Positions 45,558 through 54,350 of a stretch of 64,000 nt of DNA are shown here, piece by piece. A program made the translations under genes and the position numbers. The stretch comes from an uncultured Bacteroidales bacterium. GTDB lineage: Bacteria > Bacteroidota > Bacteroidia > Bacteroidales > UBA932. Numbering within the stretch: position 1 is the stretch's first letter; each line of letters opens with the position of its first letter. The stretch is taken from assembly GCA_905235085.1 (NCBI GenBank), contig CAJOKD010000005.1, positions 124,001-188,000 of the forward strand, in the 5' to 3' direction. Below the pieces are notes generated by a model. That model saw nothing but the letters and a program-made list of their open reading frames with translations. It had not been told where the DNA came from and made no database searches.

Positions 45558-46418
45558 ATGAAAAACTCGAAAGACGACGGCCACAGGCCGCCAGCATCAT
45601 TCATCATCGGGGCAGTCGCCCTGCTTTTCCTCATCATCGGCTACCAGGCCGCCCTGTTCATCCACAAGGCTTCCGTCGCACGACTGATCGCCAACCACGA
45701 TTCCCCGGATACGGTTTACATAACGACACCCGGGAACCGCTCTGAAATGCACTATTCCTCCCATAGCCCGGAGGCACAGGACATACGGCGCGCCAACACT
45801 CCGAGGAAATATGAAAACTTCCGGTTCGATCCCAACACGGCCGGCATAGACGAGCTTATGCGCCTGGGATTCAGTGAAAAACAAGCCAAGTCCATCGACA
45901 ACTACAGGAAGAAGGGCGGACGTTTCCGGCGCAAAAGCGATTTCGCACGCTCCTATGTGGTCGCCGACACTGTATACGAGAGGCTGGAAAAGTATATCGA
46001 CATCCCGCTGATCGACATAAACAAAGCGGATTCGGCCACCTTCGAGACCTTGCCGGGAATAGGCAAGTTCTTCGCCGCCAGGATGGTATCCTACCGCGAA
46101 GAATTGGGAGGATACACCTATCCCGAGCAGTTGATGGACATCTGGCATTTCGACGAGGAGAAATACGAAGGGCTCAAGGATCTGATCACCTTGAGCCCTC
46201 CTGAACCATATCAGCTGTGGACCTTGCCGGAATCCATCCTGGCCAGGCATCCTTACATCGGCAAGGAAGCGGCGCACGGGATAGTGCTGTACAGGGATAA
46301 TTTCCCATCGGAAGAATGGACCGTATCCAACCTAATCAAGGAAGGGCTACTGGATCCTGACAAAGGATCCAAACTGGAACGCTGCCGGATCGCTCCCCCG
46401 CCAGCAGAGGACAATTGA
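45558..46418 (+). CDS. Membrane-anchored helix-hairpin-helix protein (ComEA-like)
   Basis: The 286-residue protein has one membrane span at about residues 15-35 and three helix-hairpin-helix modules: FDPNTAGIDELMRLGFSEKQAKSIDNYRKKGGRF (about 95-125), DINKADSATFETLPGIGKFFAARMVSYREELGGY (about 155-188), and a third degenerate unit near residues 225-270. Such HhH arrays bind double-stranded DNA without sequence specificity, as in ComEA, the DNA receptor for natural uptake, though in Bacteroidota the domain is also common in proteins of unknown role. No other competence gene is adjacent. Confidence 0.8.
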   Translation: MKNSKDDGHRPPASFIIGAVALLFLIIGYQAALFIHKASVARLIANHDSPDTVYITTPGNRSEMHYSSHSPEAQDIRRANTPRKYENFRFDPNTAGIDELMRLGFSEKQAKSIDNYRKKGGRFRRKSDFARSYVVADTVYERLEKYIDIPLIDINKADSATFETLPGIGKFFAARMVSYREELGGYTYPEQLMDIWHFDEEKYEGLKDLITLSPPEPYQLWTLPESILARHPYIGKEAAHGIVLYRDNFPSEEWTVSNLIKEGLLDPDKGSKLERCRIAPPPAEDN

Positions 46419-46422
46419 TATA

Positions 46423-48429
46423 CTATAGCGTGCGGTATTTCTTGCCGTACTCGAGCTGCTGGGAGAGGTAGTCATCGGCATATACCAGCTTGTAATCCAC
46501 GACTTTGCCGTTCTTCAGGACAGGCACGATGTCAGGATTGACGAATCCCCCGTAAGGCTTCAGGTCAAGGGCTGCATATCGCTCTATGACCTCCTTGTGG
46601 ATATCCGGATCGATGTTGACGGCATATGTTTCCACGAGGTTCTTCCCGGCTGCATAATCTCCTTCCGACTTGATCCTCTGGATCTCGGCAAGGAGCTGCG
46701 CGAACAATCCACGAAGAGCGTCGAAGTCATTGACTACGAAATACGTCTTGCCGTCGCACTTCTTCTTCTCGATGATGTTGCGGGAGGCCCCTTTCTCGTA
46801 GCACCACTGGGAAATCAGCTTCCTGTTCTGCATATGCGCTTCGGTGTTCTTCTTGCCGAATTCCACACGGCTGAACTGCACCAGAAGGCCGTTCCTGATA
46901 TATGCTGAATATGCCGCCTTATATGCCTCGGGATCATTCAGGATGCCGAGTTCCACCAACTTGGGATCGGCCATATAATACAGGCCGAACAAGTCTGCAC
47001 GAGCCTCTTCCAGCGTAGAGGAATACTCACCCATCGCAGTTGAGGACACCCCAGGCAGGAGTTGTCCGGAACCGTGGCCGAGACATTCGTGCAAGTCGGT
47101 ATGGATCTCATCGGTATAGTCTCCGAATTTCCTGTAGGCATCTATCTCAGCCTGGTCGTATGCGAACTCCTCAAGGGTATTCTTCGGACTCTCGAGCGCG
47201 GCCTGGTCGTATGCGTGGGTGATGTTGGCTATGGTCACAGACTTGGAGCCATAGTCACGCCTGATCCAGTCCGCATTTGGCAGGTTGATTCCGATCGGGG
47301 TCGATGGGTACGTCGCACCGGCGAGGGTTATGCCGTTCACGACTTTAGCGGAGACTCCCTTGACCTCTTTCTTGCGGAACCTTGGATCGATTGGAGAATT
47401 GTCTTCGAACCACTGCGCATTCGCACTCAGGATCTCTGTCCTGGCGGAAGCGGCGGAATCCTTGATATTCACATATCCCTCCCAAGTAGCCTTGCGGCCG
47501 AGAGGGTCGTCGTAGTCTTCAATGAATCCGTTGATGAAATCCACGGTACCGAGGGTATCCTGAACCCAGGCAATATTGAAATCATCCCAAATCTTGAGGT
47601 CGCCGGTCTTGTAGTAATCGATAAGATAACCGAGAGCCTCTTTCTGGATATCGTTCTCTGCAACCTCGCGGGCAAGTTCCAGTTCCCCTACTATCTTCTG
47701 TATGGCAGCGTCGTATATACCGCCTATCTTCCAAGGCTTCTCCACCACCTTGCCGTCCTCCTTCACTACCTTCGTGTTGAGTCCGTATGAGACCGGAGTG
47801 TCATCGTCCGGATCCACGATTCCGGCATAGTACGACTCGACATCGTTACGCGTCACCCCATCATAGAAATTGACTGCGGAGAGCTCCACGATGTCCCCTG
47901 TGGCAGAAGTCGAACGCCTCTGAGGATAAATGTCCGGAGAATAGACTACAGCCAGCAGGGTATCAACCCCTTCCTGGTCGCCGACTGCCTCGGCCAGACT
48001 CTTGAAATACTCTTTCGGGCACGCGGGGATGAACTTGTCCTCGGCGTAGTGATGATGCATTCCATTCGAGAAGAAGAGTCTCTTGGCATATACGGTAAAA
48101 TCCTGGAACTCAGGACATTCCCTATCGCCTTCGTAATTATTCAAAATATCTTCGACCACGTGGCGGACAGGCAGGTTCCATTTGCAATACTGGTCCCAGG
48201 TTATATCCCGGCCGTACTTTGCAGCCTCTGAAAGGTGATACACATACTCCTTCTGGCGAAGGGTCAGGTCATCCCAGCCGGGCACCTGGAAGCGCATGAC
48301 CTTCAGGTCTGCGAACTGGTCGATAAGATAGTGGAAATCGTTTTCCTCGGTTTTACTTGTGCCTTTCCCGCAAGAGGAAACGGCGACAGCGGCTCCTAGA
48401 GCGACAATCATCTTTACTATAAGTTTCAT
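46423..48429 (-). CDS. Lipoprotein dipeptidyl peptidase III (family M49)
   Basis: The 668-residue protein starts MKLIVKMIVALG at 48429 with a lipoprotein signal peptide (VSSC, Cys20). Zinc-site motifs are HECLGH (first His at residue 447), matching the M49 HExxGH signature, and EEARAD about 50 residues later with the third ligand. Other family features are YPSTPIGINLPNADW and KNTLEEFAY. M49 enzymes cleave dipeptides from the N-terminus of short peptides. A longer frame upstream lacks a signal peptide and is rejected. The gene converges on the HhH protein (4 nt) and diverges from the clostripain-like gene. Confidence 0.93.
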   Translation of the reverse strand: MKLIVKMIVALGAAVAVSSCGKGTSKTEENDFHYLIDQFADLKVMRFQVPGWDDLTLRQKEYVYHLSEAAKYGRDITWDQYCKWNLPVRHVVEDILNNYEGDRECPEFQDFTVYAKRLFFSNGMHHHYAEDKFIPACPKEYFKSLAEAVGDQEGVDTLLAVVYSPDIYPQRRSTSATGDIVELSAVNFYDGVTRNDVESYYAGIVDPDDDTPVSYGLNTKVVKEDGKVVEKPWKIGGIYDAAIQKIVGELELAREVAENDIQKEALGYLIDYYKTGDLKIWDDFNIAWVQDTLGTVDFINGFIEDYDDPLGRKATWEGYVNIKDSAASARTEILSANAQWFEDNSPIDPRFRKKEVKGVSAKVVNGITLAGATYPSTPIGINLPNADWIRRDYGSKSVTIANITHAYDQAALESPKNTLEEFAYDQAEIDAYRKFGDYTDEIHTDLHECLGHGSGQLLPGVSSTAMGEYSSTLEEARADLFGLYYMADPKLVELGILNDPEAYKAAYSAYIRNGLLVQFSRVEFGKKNTEAHMQNRKLISQWCYEKGASRNIIEKKKCDGKTYFVVNDFDALRGLFAQLLAEIQRIKSEGDYAAGKNLVETYAVNIDPDIHKEVIERYAALDLKPYGGFVNPDIVPVLKNGKVVDYKLVYADDYLSQQLEYGKKYRTL

Positions 48430-48464
48430 AGGGTGTAAATATAGACAATATCCGTTTTTTTTGC

Positions 48465-48472
48465 TAATTTTG
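48465..48472 (+). promoter_or_regulatory. -7 element directly before the clostripain-like gene
   Basis: TAATTTTG ends 4 nt before the ATG at 48477, implying a leaderless or nearly leaderless mRNA. No usable -33 TTG. Confidence 0.45.
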
Positions 48473-48476
48473 TGAA

Positions 48477-49883
48477 ATGAAGATCTTGAAGATATCCAGC
48501 AGGTTCCTCTGCGCAATAGTCATAGCATCATCCGCCCTCGCCGCCGTTTCTTGCGACAAGGACGAAAACTTCGGAATCGATGCAAATGAGCAGGGCATAC
48601 AGGGTGGAGACCACGGGGACAGGAAGGAATTCGTACAGACCAGGAAATTGCTGCTTTTCTATGAATGCGGCTTCAACTCCCTGTACTCATACATCAAGGA
48701 TGATATGGAGAAAGAACTCGTGAAAGGATTCATCCCCAGGAACGGGCGCAGCGACGACATCCTCCTTGTGTTTTCCAGGTTAGCCCGCAACGGCAACTAC
48801 GTCAACCAGCCGTCCTATCTCAGGCGCCTCTATACCGATGCGGAAGGCACTATGGTTTCCGACACTCTGCTGACCCTTCCTGCTGAGACCATCGCCTCCA
48901 GTCCGGAGACTATGCGGACCGTCCTCAACTACGCCAGAAGTGCTTTCCCTTCCAAGAGCTACGGCCTCATATTCGCATCCCACGGGTCGGGATGGCTTCC
49001 CGAGAATTATTTTTTCGATCCTTCCGCTTATGAAAGGGAACACTCCGCTCCCGGAGGGAAGGCCAAGTCGGCACCTTCGTTTCAGAGGGCGCCCATACCG
49101 TCCGGCAGCCTCGCTGCAACCGATCCGTACTTCGGGATGACCAGGAGCATAGGGAACGACGCGGAAAGAATCGATTCCGGACCCGGAAGTCCATACATAG
49201 TCCAGCACGAGATGAGCATAAACGAGTTCGTCAGCGGCATACCTTTCCATCTCGACTACGTACTCTTCGATATGTGCTTCTCCTCCGGTGTCGAAATATA
49301 TTACGGCCTCAAGGACGTGGCCGACTTCGTTATGGGTTCTCCTTGCGAGGTAATGGCCGATGGAATGTTCGACTATACCACCGTAACGTCCTACCTTATC
49401 GGAAGGGAAACTCCTGACCTGAAAGGACTTGCCGACGACTCATTCAAGAGATACGACTCCAGGACCGGGATCGAGAGGTCAGCCATCGTAAGCCTGTCGA
49501 GTTCGGCAGGGATGGAAGCGCTGGCCGCTACCTGCAAGTCGCTCTTCGAGACCTACAGGGCAGCCCTGTCCGTTGTGGATTACACCCAAGTGCAGGGATA
49601 CTACAGATCCGGAAGGCACTATTTCTTCGACCTTGAAGACGCTCTGGTCAAGTGCGGGGCATCGCAGGCGGACCTCGCCGTCCTCAAGAACGCCCTCGAT
49701 GGTAGCATCCTCTATAAGAATGCTACACCTAGCTTCCTGGGACATTCCTCACCGAATTCCTCCGGGTTCACCATCAACTCTACCTGCGGCATAAGCATAT
49801 ACCTTCCTTGCGCCGGCACCCCGTTGCTGGACTCCTTTTACAAGCAGGAAGCGTGGAACTCTGCCGTATCTCTTGTAAAATAA
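48477..49883 (+). CDS. Clostripain-like (C11) cysteine peptidase lipoprotein
   Basis: The 468-residue product has a lipoprotein signal peptide (AVSC, Cys26). The C11 caspase-like domain is recognisable by IFASHGSGW (catalytic His169) and YVLFDMCFSSGVEIYYGLKD (catalytic Cys267), and by a conserved YDSRTGIERSAIVSL segment. Such peptidases cleave after Arg or Lys and often self-process. The protein should be on the cell surface or in the periplasm. The ATG is only 4 nt after a -7 box. The rplY promoter begins within its last codons. Confidence 0.88.
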   Translation: MKILKISSRFLCAIVIASSALAAVSCDKDENFGIDANEQGIQGGDHGDRKEFVQTRKLLLFYECGFNSLYSYIKDDMEKELVKGFIPRNGRSDDILLVFSRLARNGNYVNQPSYLRRLYTDAEGTMVSDTLLTLPAETIASSPETMRTVLNYARSAFPSKSYGLIFASHGSGWLPENYFFDPSAYEREHSAPGGKAKSAPSFQRAPIPSGSLAATDPYFGMTRSIGNDAERIDSGPGSPYIVQHEMSINEFVSGIPFHLDYVLFDMCFSSGVEIYYGLKDVADFVMGSPCEVMADGMFDYTTVTSYLIGRETPDLKGLADDSFKRYDSRTGIERSAIVSLSSSAGMEALAATCKSLFETYRAALSVVDYTQVQGYYRSGRHYFFDLEDALVKCGASQADLAVLKNALDGSILYKNATPSFLGHSSPNSSGFTINSTCGISIYLPCAGTPLLDSFYKQEAWNSAVSLVK

Positions 49884-49903
49884 ATTAATTATTGATATCT
49901 TTG
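49873..49903 (+). promoter_or_regulatory. Promoter of rplY
   Basis: TTG (49873-49875), 20 nt, TATCTTTG (49896-49903). It overlaps the end of the C11 peptidase gene. The transcript leader is about 82 nt. Confidence 0.75.
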
Positions 49904-49913
49904 CCGGCCTTTT

Positions 49914-49961
49914 AAAAGCGCTAGCGCTTTTGGTGCAATGGGGTTCCGGGCAGTCCGGAAC
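49914..49961 (+). other. Two hairpins in the rplY (L25) mRNA leader
   Basis: The leader holds AAAAGCGCTAGCGCTTTT, an 18-nt perfect palindrome (49914-49931) followed by GG, and GTTCCGG-GCAGT-CCGGAAC (49943-49961), a perfect 7-bp stem-loop 27 nt before the start codon. The first can also serve as a terminator for the peptidase gene. Together they resemble an autoregulatory ribosomal-protein leader (inference). Confidence 0.5.
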
Positions 49962-49988
49962 TGAGTAACACATTTTAAACAAACAACA

Positions 49989-50603
49989 ATGAAGCATTTT
50001 GAACTCAACGGCACAGTCCGTGAAGTCGGCAACAAAGCCGTTATCAAAGCATTCCGCAGGCAGGGCCTCGTTCCTTGCAACCTCTATGGACAGGGAATTG
50101 AGAACGTCCTTTTCACAGTGAAAGAGAGGGATCTCCAGGGCATTACCAACACTCCTGCATCCTACATCATCGACATCAAGCTGGACAACGGCAAGGCCTA
50201 CACCGCAGTCGGTCACGAGTTCCAGTATCATCCGGTAAAGGATAACTGCCTCCACGCAGATTTCCTCGCAGTTTCCGAGGACAAGCCTGTAACCATCAGC
50301 ATCCCTGTGGTTGTCAGCGGTCACCCGGTCGGAGTCCGCAAGGGTGGTAAGTTCGTCCTCGTTTCCAGAGCTATCCGCGTCAGCGCCCTTATGAAGGACC
50401 TGCCTGACACTCTCAACGTCGAAGTATCCGGTCTCGACATCGAGAAGAGGATCGTAGCAGGCGACATCAAGCTTGACAACGTGAAGGTCGTCTCCCCTAA
50501 GGATATGATCATCTGCTCTGTCAAGGCTACCCGTCAGATTTCAGCACAGGCTGGCAATGAAGATCTTGAAGGCGCTGAAGGCGCTGCTGAAAGCGAAGCC
50601 TGA
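49989..50603 (+). CDS. rplY: 50S ribosomal protein L25 (Ctc-type)
   Basis: The 204-residue protein has an L25 domain that binds 5S rRNA (residues 1-92; VGNKAVIKAFRRQGLVPCNLYG) and a C-terminal beta-rich TL5/Ctc domain (about 95-180; VVVSGHPVGVRKGGKFV, DLPDTLNVEVSGLDI). The tail is acidic. It is the long, general-stress-protein type, not the short E. coli form. Its promoter and structured leader are separate from the upstream peptidase. pth follows 28 nt later, an order (rplY-pth) common in many bacteria. Confidence 0.96.
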   Translation: MKHFELNGTVREVGNKAVIKAFRRQGLVPCNLYGQGIENVLFTVKERDLQGITNTPASYIIDIKLDNGKAYTAVGHEFQYHPVKDNCLHADFLAVSEDKPVTISIPVVVSGHPVGVRKGGKFVLVSRAIRVSALMKDLPDTLNVEVSGLDIEKRIVAGDIKLDNVKVVSPKDMIICSVKATRQISAQAGNEDLEGAEGAAESEA

Positions 50604-50631
50604 CATACTTCTTCCAATTGAGCCGTCGGAT

Positions 50632-51219
50632 ATGAACTATCTTGTCGCAGGACTGGGCAACATCGGCGACGAGTACGCTTCCACCAGGCACAATATGGGA
50701 TTTATGGTATTGGATGCCTGGGCCCAGGCATCCAATGCTGTTTTCAAGACCGAGCGCTACGGAGACATCGCCATCATTTCCTTCAAAGGCCGGAAGATAT
50801 ACCTGCTGAAGCCTTCTACATATATGAACCTTAGCGGCAAGGCCGTCAGGTACTGGCTCAGCAAGCTGAATCTTCCCGTCGAGAACCTTCTCGTCATCTG
50901 CGACGACCTCAACCTGCCTTTCGGCACGATCAGGATGCGCAAGAGCGGGAGCGACGGCGGCCATAATGGCTTGAAGGACATCGAGGCCTGCCTCGAAACC
51001 TCCAAATGGTCCAGGATAAGGGTCGGTATCGGCAGCGACTTCACCCCCGGAAACCAGGTGGACTACGTAATAGGCGACCTGGGAGAAGAGGAAAAGGCTG
51101 CAGTCCCGGGAATATGCGAAAAAGTAATCGCCGGAGTGAAAGATTTCACCACAAACGGCCCGGACAGGACTATGAATAATCTGAATGTTCGCCCGAAAAA
51201 GGCTGATAATGATGTATAA
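50632..51219 (+). CDS. pth: Peptidyl-tRNA hydrolase
   Basis: The 195-residue protein starts MNYLVAGLGNIGDEYASTRHNMGF, containing the catalytic His of TRHN, followed by KPSTYMNLSGKAV, CDDLNLPFG (catalytic Asp) and GGHNGLKDIEACL. It releases peptides from dropped-off tRNAs. I use the ATG at 50632; an in-frame upstream ATG at 50557 would add 25 residues and overlap rplY by 47 nt, so it is less likely although possible. Expressed from the rplY promoter. Confidence 0.94.
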   Translation: MNYLVAGLGNIGDEYASTRHNMGFMVLDAWAQASNAVFKTERYGDIAIISFKGRKIYLLKPSTYMNLSGKAVRYWLSKLNLPVENLLVICDDLNLPFGTIRMRKSGSDGGHNGLKDIEACLETSKWSRIRVGIGSDFTPGNQVDYVIGDLGEEEKAAVPGICEKVIAGVKDFTTNGPDRTMNNLNVRPKKADNDV

Positions 51220-51254
51220 AGCGTTGATTTTTTAAGATTTTATTGGCGTTTTTA

Positions 51255-51285
51255 TTTGTTTTTCTGTTTTTTTTACATAAATTGC
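51255..51285 (+). promoter_or_regulatory. Probable promoter of the histone-H1-like gene
   Basis: TTTG (51255-51258), 19 nt, TAAATTGC (51278-51285), which is a near match to the -7 consensus. The leader is about 68 nt and AT-rich. Degenerate, hence moderate confidence. Confidence 0.4.
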
Positions 51286-51356
51286 AGACCGGTTAGAGTT
51301 GCCTGAAAATAACGAAACAATTTATACATCAACTATTCACTTAATAATTTTAAAAA

Positions 51357-51533
51357 ATGGAAAAGCTTGTTGCACAAATCAAGAAAGAGCTTGACGATTT
51401 CGTAGTAAACGCTGATGCTCAGGTTCTCAAGGGTAACAAGGCCGCTGGTGCTCGCGCTCGCAAGGCTGCTTTGGATCTTATGAAGGATCTCAAGGAATTC
51501 AGGAAGGTATCTGTAGCAGAGGCAAAGAAATAG
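51357..51533 (+). CDS. Small histone-H1-like (Hc1-type) DNA-binding protein
   Basis: The 58-residue reading frame starts MEKLVAQIKKELDDF and contains an Ala/Lys/Arg-rich core (NKAAGARARKAALDLMKDLKE), ending VAEAKK. This is the short histone-H1-like Hc1 type found across Bacteroidales and in Chlamydia, thought to compact or coat DNA. Codons are strongly biased (GCT, CGC, AAG), consistent with high expression. It has its own promoter-like element and is followed by a 10-bp hairpin (51556-51581) without a T-run. Because it is so short it is easily missed by gene finders. Confidence 0.85.
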   Translation: MEKLVAQIKKELDDFVVNADAQVLKGNKAAGARARKAALDLMKDLKEFRKVSVAEAKK

Positions 51534-51555
51534 TGTAAAGCTACATATCTAGATC

Positions 51556-51581
51556 AACGGCTGCCCCAAAAGGTGGCCGTT
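51556..51581 (+). terminator. Hairpin between the H1-like gene and the M6 peptidase gene
   Basis: AACGGCTGCC (51556-51565) pairs with GGTGGCCGTT (51572-51581) over 10 bp including two G-T pairs, loop CCAAAA. No clear T-run follows, so it may attenuate rather than terminate. Confidence 0.4.
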
Positions 51582-51596
51582 AATCGTAGAAAGACC

Positions 51597-53723
51597 ATGA
51601 AAAAGAGACTCCTGACTTTAATATCCATTATCCTCCTCACAATCAGCGCTTCTGCCTCTCCGGCAAGGAGAGGCTCGTTCCCTGTGTGCCAGCCGGACGG
51701 GACAGTATTCCTTGCAAAGCTCGAAGGAGACGAGTTCTGCCGTATCCTGACCACACAGCAGGGACACGCCATCGCAAGGGCGAAGGACGGATTCTACGAA
51801 TATGCTTTCTACAAACAGGACGGCACGAAGGAATGTACTGGCTACAGGGTCGGAGAGCAGACTCCTTCCCTCATACTCGCTGAATGCCTGGACATTCCGT
51901 ACCCCAGGCTGAGGGAAATCGCTCTCGAAAAGCGGAGGTCAGCATCAAGGAGTCGGGCCACACGGTCATCCGAGACCGGAGGGACGGTAAAGACCAACTG
52001 CGCCATCCTGCTTGTCCAGTTCCCTGACCTGGAGTTCCAGGGGCAGACCCGAAAGGATGATTTCACAAAGCTGATCAAAGGGAGCGGCAACGGAAGTGCT
52101 CTGGAGTACTTCAACGACCAGTTCCAAGGTAGCTATGAATTCAACTTCGTCATAGGTGACATAGTCACTGTCTCGAAGAAGCACGACTATTACGGCAGCA
52201 ACGACTCCGAGGACAATGATTCCCACGTCCTGGACCTGGTACGTGAAGCCTGCATCCTGTCCGATGCCTCCATAGATTTCTCTCAGCTTGACGGGGACGG
52301 GGACGGAAAGGTAGACAACGTATTCGTATTCGTTGCAGGAAGAAGCGAGGCGGAAGGCGGAGGTGAAGATTGTATCTGGCCGCACCAGTGGTATCTCCAG
52401 AGCAACCTTTTCCTGGACGGAAAGAAGATCGAGAACTACGCGATTGCCACGGAATTGAGCATCCGCTATGACTCCTCGACCGGAAGGATCAACTGGGTTT
52501 TGGGTGAAATCGGGACCTTCTGCCACGAATACAGTCACACTCTGGGTCTCTACGATATGTACGATACCGATGGCAATGGCAGCGGCGGCTCTTCTAAAGC
52601 CCTCTGGAACAGTACGAGCCTGATGGACGGTGGCTGCTACAACAACAATGGCAAGACTCCACCTTACTATGATGCGATAGACCGCGAGTGCCTTGGGATC
52701 GGGAAGGCGGAGCCTCTCCATTCCGGTTCGTGGACCCTGGAGCCAATCTCCAGGAACGGTCGCTATGCCATACTCGAGAATCCGGAAAACGAATATGAGT
52801 TCTTCTTGTTCGAGTGCAGGAACAACGCAGGCTGGGACTCATACATCGGCGGAAGCGGTCTTGCCATATACCACGTGGATATGACCGACAGGAATGCTGG
52901 GTATTCGGATTACTTGAAAAGGGATGCCACCGCTATCGAGAGATGGTACTACAACGAAGTCAATGCCAATCCGGCATATCAGTGCGCAGATATGGTCGAG
53001 GTTCAGGAGAACTCTTTCAGCGTTACCCAGGCCTTCTTCCCGTACAAGAACCGTAATTCCTTCACTCCGGAGACTTCTCCGGGATTCAGGTTCAATAATG
53101 GCGAGAGTGCGGATTTCTTCATAACCGACATCAAGCGTGTCGGTGATAATGTCACTTTCAAGGTACACACCGGAAAGGAAGCGATACCTAATGTCAAAGA
53201 AGTGGAATATGAAGTCTACCAGGATGTGACCATCATCACCTGGCAGTCGGACATCGAGGATTACGAGGGGACTTGCACCGTAACCTGGGGTGAAACTTCC
53301 GGAGCCAAGACTGCCGTCGAGGTGGAGCCTTACACCCCGGGAAAATACGCAGTCAGGCTCGAGGGGCTCTCCCCTACCACCTCATACACCGCTGATATCC
53401 AGTTTGTCCTTGAATATGGTGCCGGGGATAATTCTACGGTCGATTTCCTGACTCGCTCCTACAAGGACAGCAACAAGCCTTACATCTATCTCGAATATCT
53501 GTCCGACAAGCGGACCGACGGGAAATTCGCTTCTGATGCCGGCCTTCCTCTGGTGATGTTCAACGCCGTGGGACAGACTGTCAGCTGGTTCTTCGACGGT
53601 TCTCCAGTGCGGCCTGACGCCAGCGGTTATTTCCACCCTTCCAAGTCGGGGATTCTCAAGGCTTACGTAGACCACAAGGACGGGACCAGGACCATCGTAT
53701 CCAAACAAATCACTTTGCAATGA
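51597..53723 (+). CDS. Secreted M6-family (InhA-like) metallopeptidase
   Basis: The 708-residue product starts MKKRLLTLIS at 51597 with a signal peptide ending SASA. After a propeptide-like segment (to about residue 130) the M6 domain begins with CAILLVQFPDLEF; DGDGDGKVDNVFVFVAG precedes the zinc motif HEYSHTLGLYD (first His at residue 310), followed by SLMDGG, the Met-turn-like element. Residues about 525-620 form an FN3-like beta domain, and the C-terminal 80 residues resemble a sorting or Ig-like domain. It should degrade proteins outside the cell. The stop overlaps the next lipoprotein gene (ATGA). Confidence 0.9.
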   Translation: MKKRLLTLISIILLTISASASPARRGSFPVCQPDGTVFLAKLEGDEFCRILTTQQGHAIARAKDGFYEYAFYKQDGTKECTGYRVGEQTPSLILAECLDIPYPRLREIALEKRRSASRSRATRSSETGGTVKTNCAILLVQFPDLEFQGQTRKDDFTKLIKGSGNGSALEYFNDQFQGSYEFNFVIGDIVTVSKKHDYYGSNDSEDNDSHVLDLVREACILSDASIDFSQLDGDGDGKVDNVFVFVAGRSEAEGGGEDCIWPHQWYLQSNLFLDGKKIENYAIATELSIRYDSSTGRINWVLGEIGTFCHEYSHTLGLYDMYDTDGNGSGGSSKALWNSTSLMDGGCYNNNGKTPPYYDAIDRECLGIGKAEPLHSGSWTLEPISRNGRYAILENPENEYEFFLFECRNNAGWDSYIGGSGLAIYHVDMTDRNAGYSDYLKRDATAIERWYYNEVNANPAYQCADMVEVQENSFSVTQAFFPYKNRNSFTPETSPGFRFNNGESADFFITDIKRVGDNVTFKVHTGKEAIPNVKEVEYEVYQDVTIITWQSDIEDYEGTCTVTWGETSGAKTAVEVEPYTPGKYAVRLEGLSPTTSYTADIQFVLEYGAGDNSTVDFLTRSYKDSNKPYIYLEYLSDKRTDGKFASDAGLPLVMFNAVGQTVSWFFDGSPVRPDASGYFHPSKSGILKAYVDHKDGTRTIVSKQITLQ

Positions 53724-54136
53724 AAAGAATAGCCATATTATTCGCGATCCTGTCGGCTGCCTTCCTGATGGCATCCTGCGATCGGAGCGTGGAACCTGAC
53801 GAGGCTTTCATTACCGGTTCCGACATCCAGCTAAAAGTCAACGGCGAGGTGATCTATACCTACGATCCGCTGACTTGGCAGTTGTCGTACAATGCCTCTC
53901 AGAAGGAATTCAGGGCTTTTGACGATCCGGTGAAGAACTGGTTTTCAGTGACTTTCGACAATGTCCCGGCCGTAGTTGGTGACAAGGTGACGGCAACGGT
54001 TTCCTGGGGGTCGACCGGGCAGCCTGTTTCATTGACGAGTACTATGAAGGTAGTCAAGGTTGAGGGGGAGAAGTTCTGGCTATGGAGGGGGGACAAGAAG
54101 GGCCAGACCGGTGTCACCGTTTGTATCCTCCGCTAA
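53720..54136 (+). CDS. Small lipoprotein of unknown function, coupled to the M6 peptidase
   Basis: The 138-residue protein has a lipoprotein signal peptide (MASC, Cys20) and a beta-rich remainder (IQLKVNGEVIYTYD, VTATVSWGS, MKVVKVEGEKFWLWRGDKKGQTGVTVCIL). I do not recognise the family. It overlaps the M6 peptidase gene by 4 nt, so the two are co-translated; it may anchor, inhibit or chaperone the peptidase (inference). Immediately after it lies a remnant of a BACON-domain gene in another frame, so this locus has been rearranged. Confidence 0.75.
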   Translation: MKRIAILFAILSAAFLMASCDRSVEPDEAFITGSDIQLKVNGEVIYTYDPLTWQLSYNASQKEFRAFDDPVKNWFSVTFDNVPAVVGDKVTATVSWGSTGQPVSLTSTMKVVKVEGEKFWLWRGDKKGQTGVTVCILR

Positions 54137-54146
54137 TCTTTATTGA

Positions 54147-54329
54147 CATACGTCATACGACATCACTCCAGATCAGGTCCTGACTGTCTCCCCTAATAAC
54201 CTTGTTTTCTCAGCCGAAGGAGGTACCTTCTCTGTAGATGTCCAATACAACACCGATTTCGATGTGGTCGTGGAGTCCGTCAAGGAAGTACGCATTACAA
54301 AAGACGGCAAAGTTACCCTGATACGATAG
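54147..54329 (+). pseudogene. Remnant of a BACON-domain gene
   Basis: A frame without a start codon runs from 54147 (after an in-frame TGA at 54144) to TAG at 54327-54329. It translates to about 60 residues containing VLTVSPNNLVFSAEGGTFS and VDVQYNTDFDV, a good match to the BACON domain found repeated in Bacteroidales surface lipoproteins, followed by a short tail. The 138-residue gene just upstream is in a different frame. This looks like the 3' end of a gene whose 5' part was deleted or frameshifted. Confidence 0.55.
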
Positions 54330-54350
54330 CTTCAGAATAACCATAATGAT

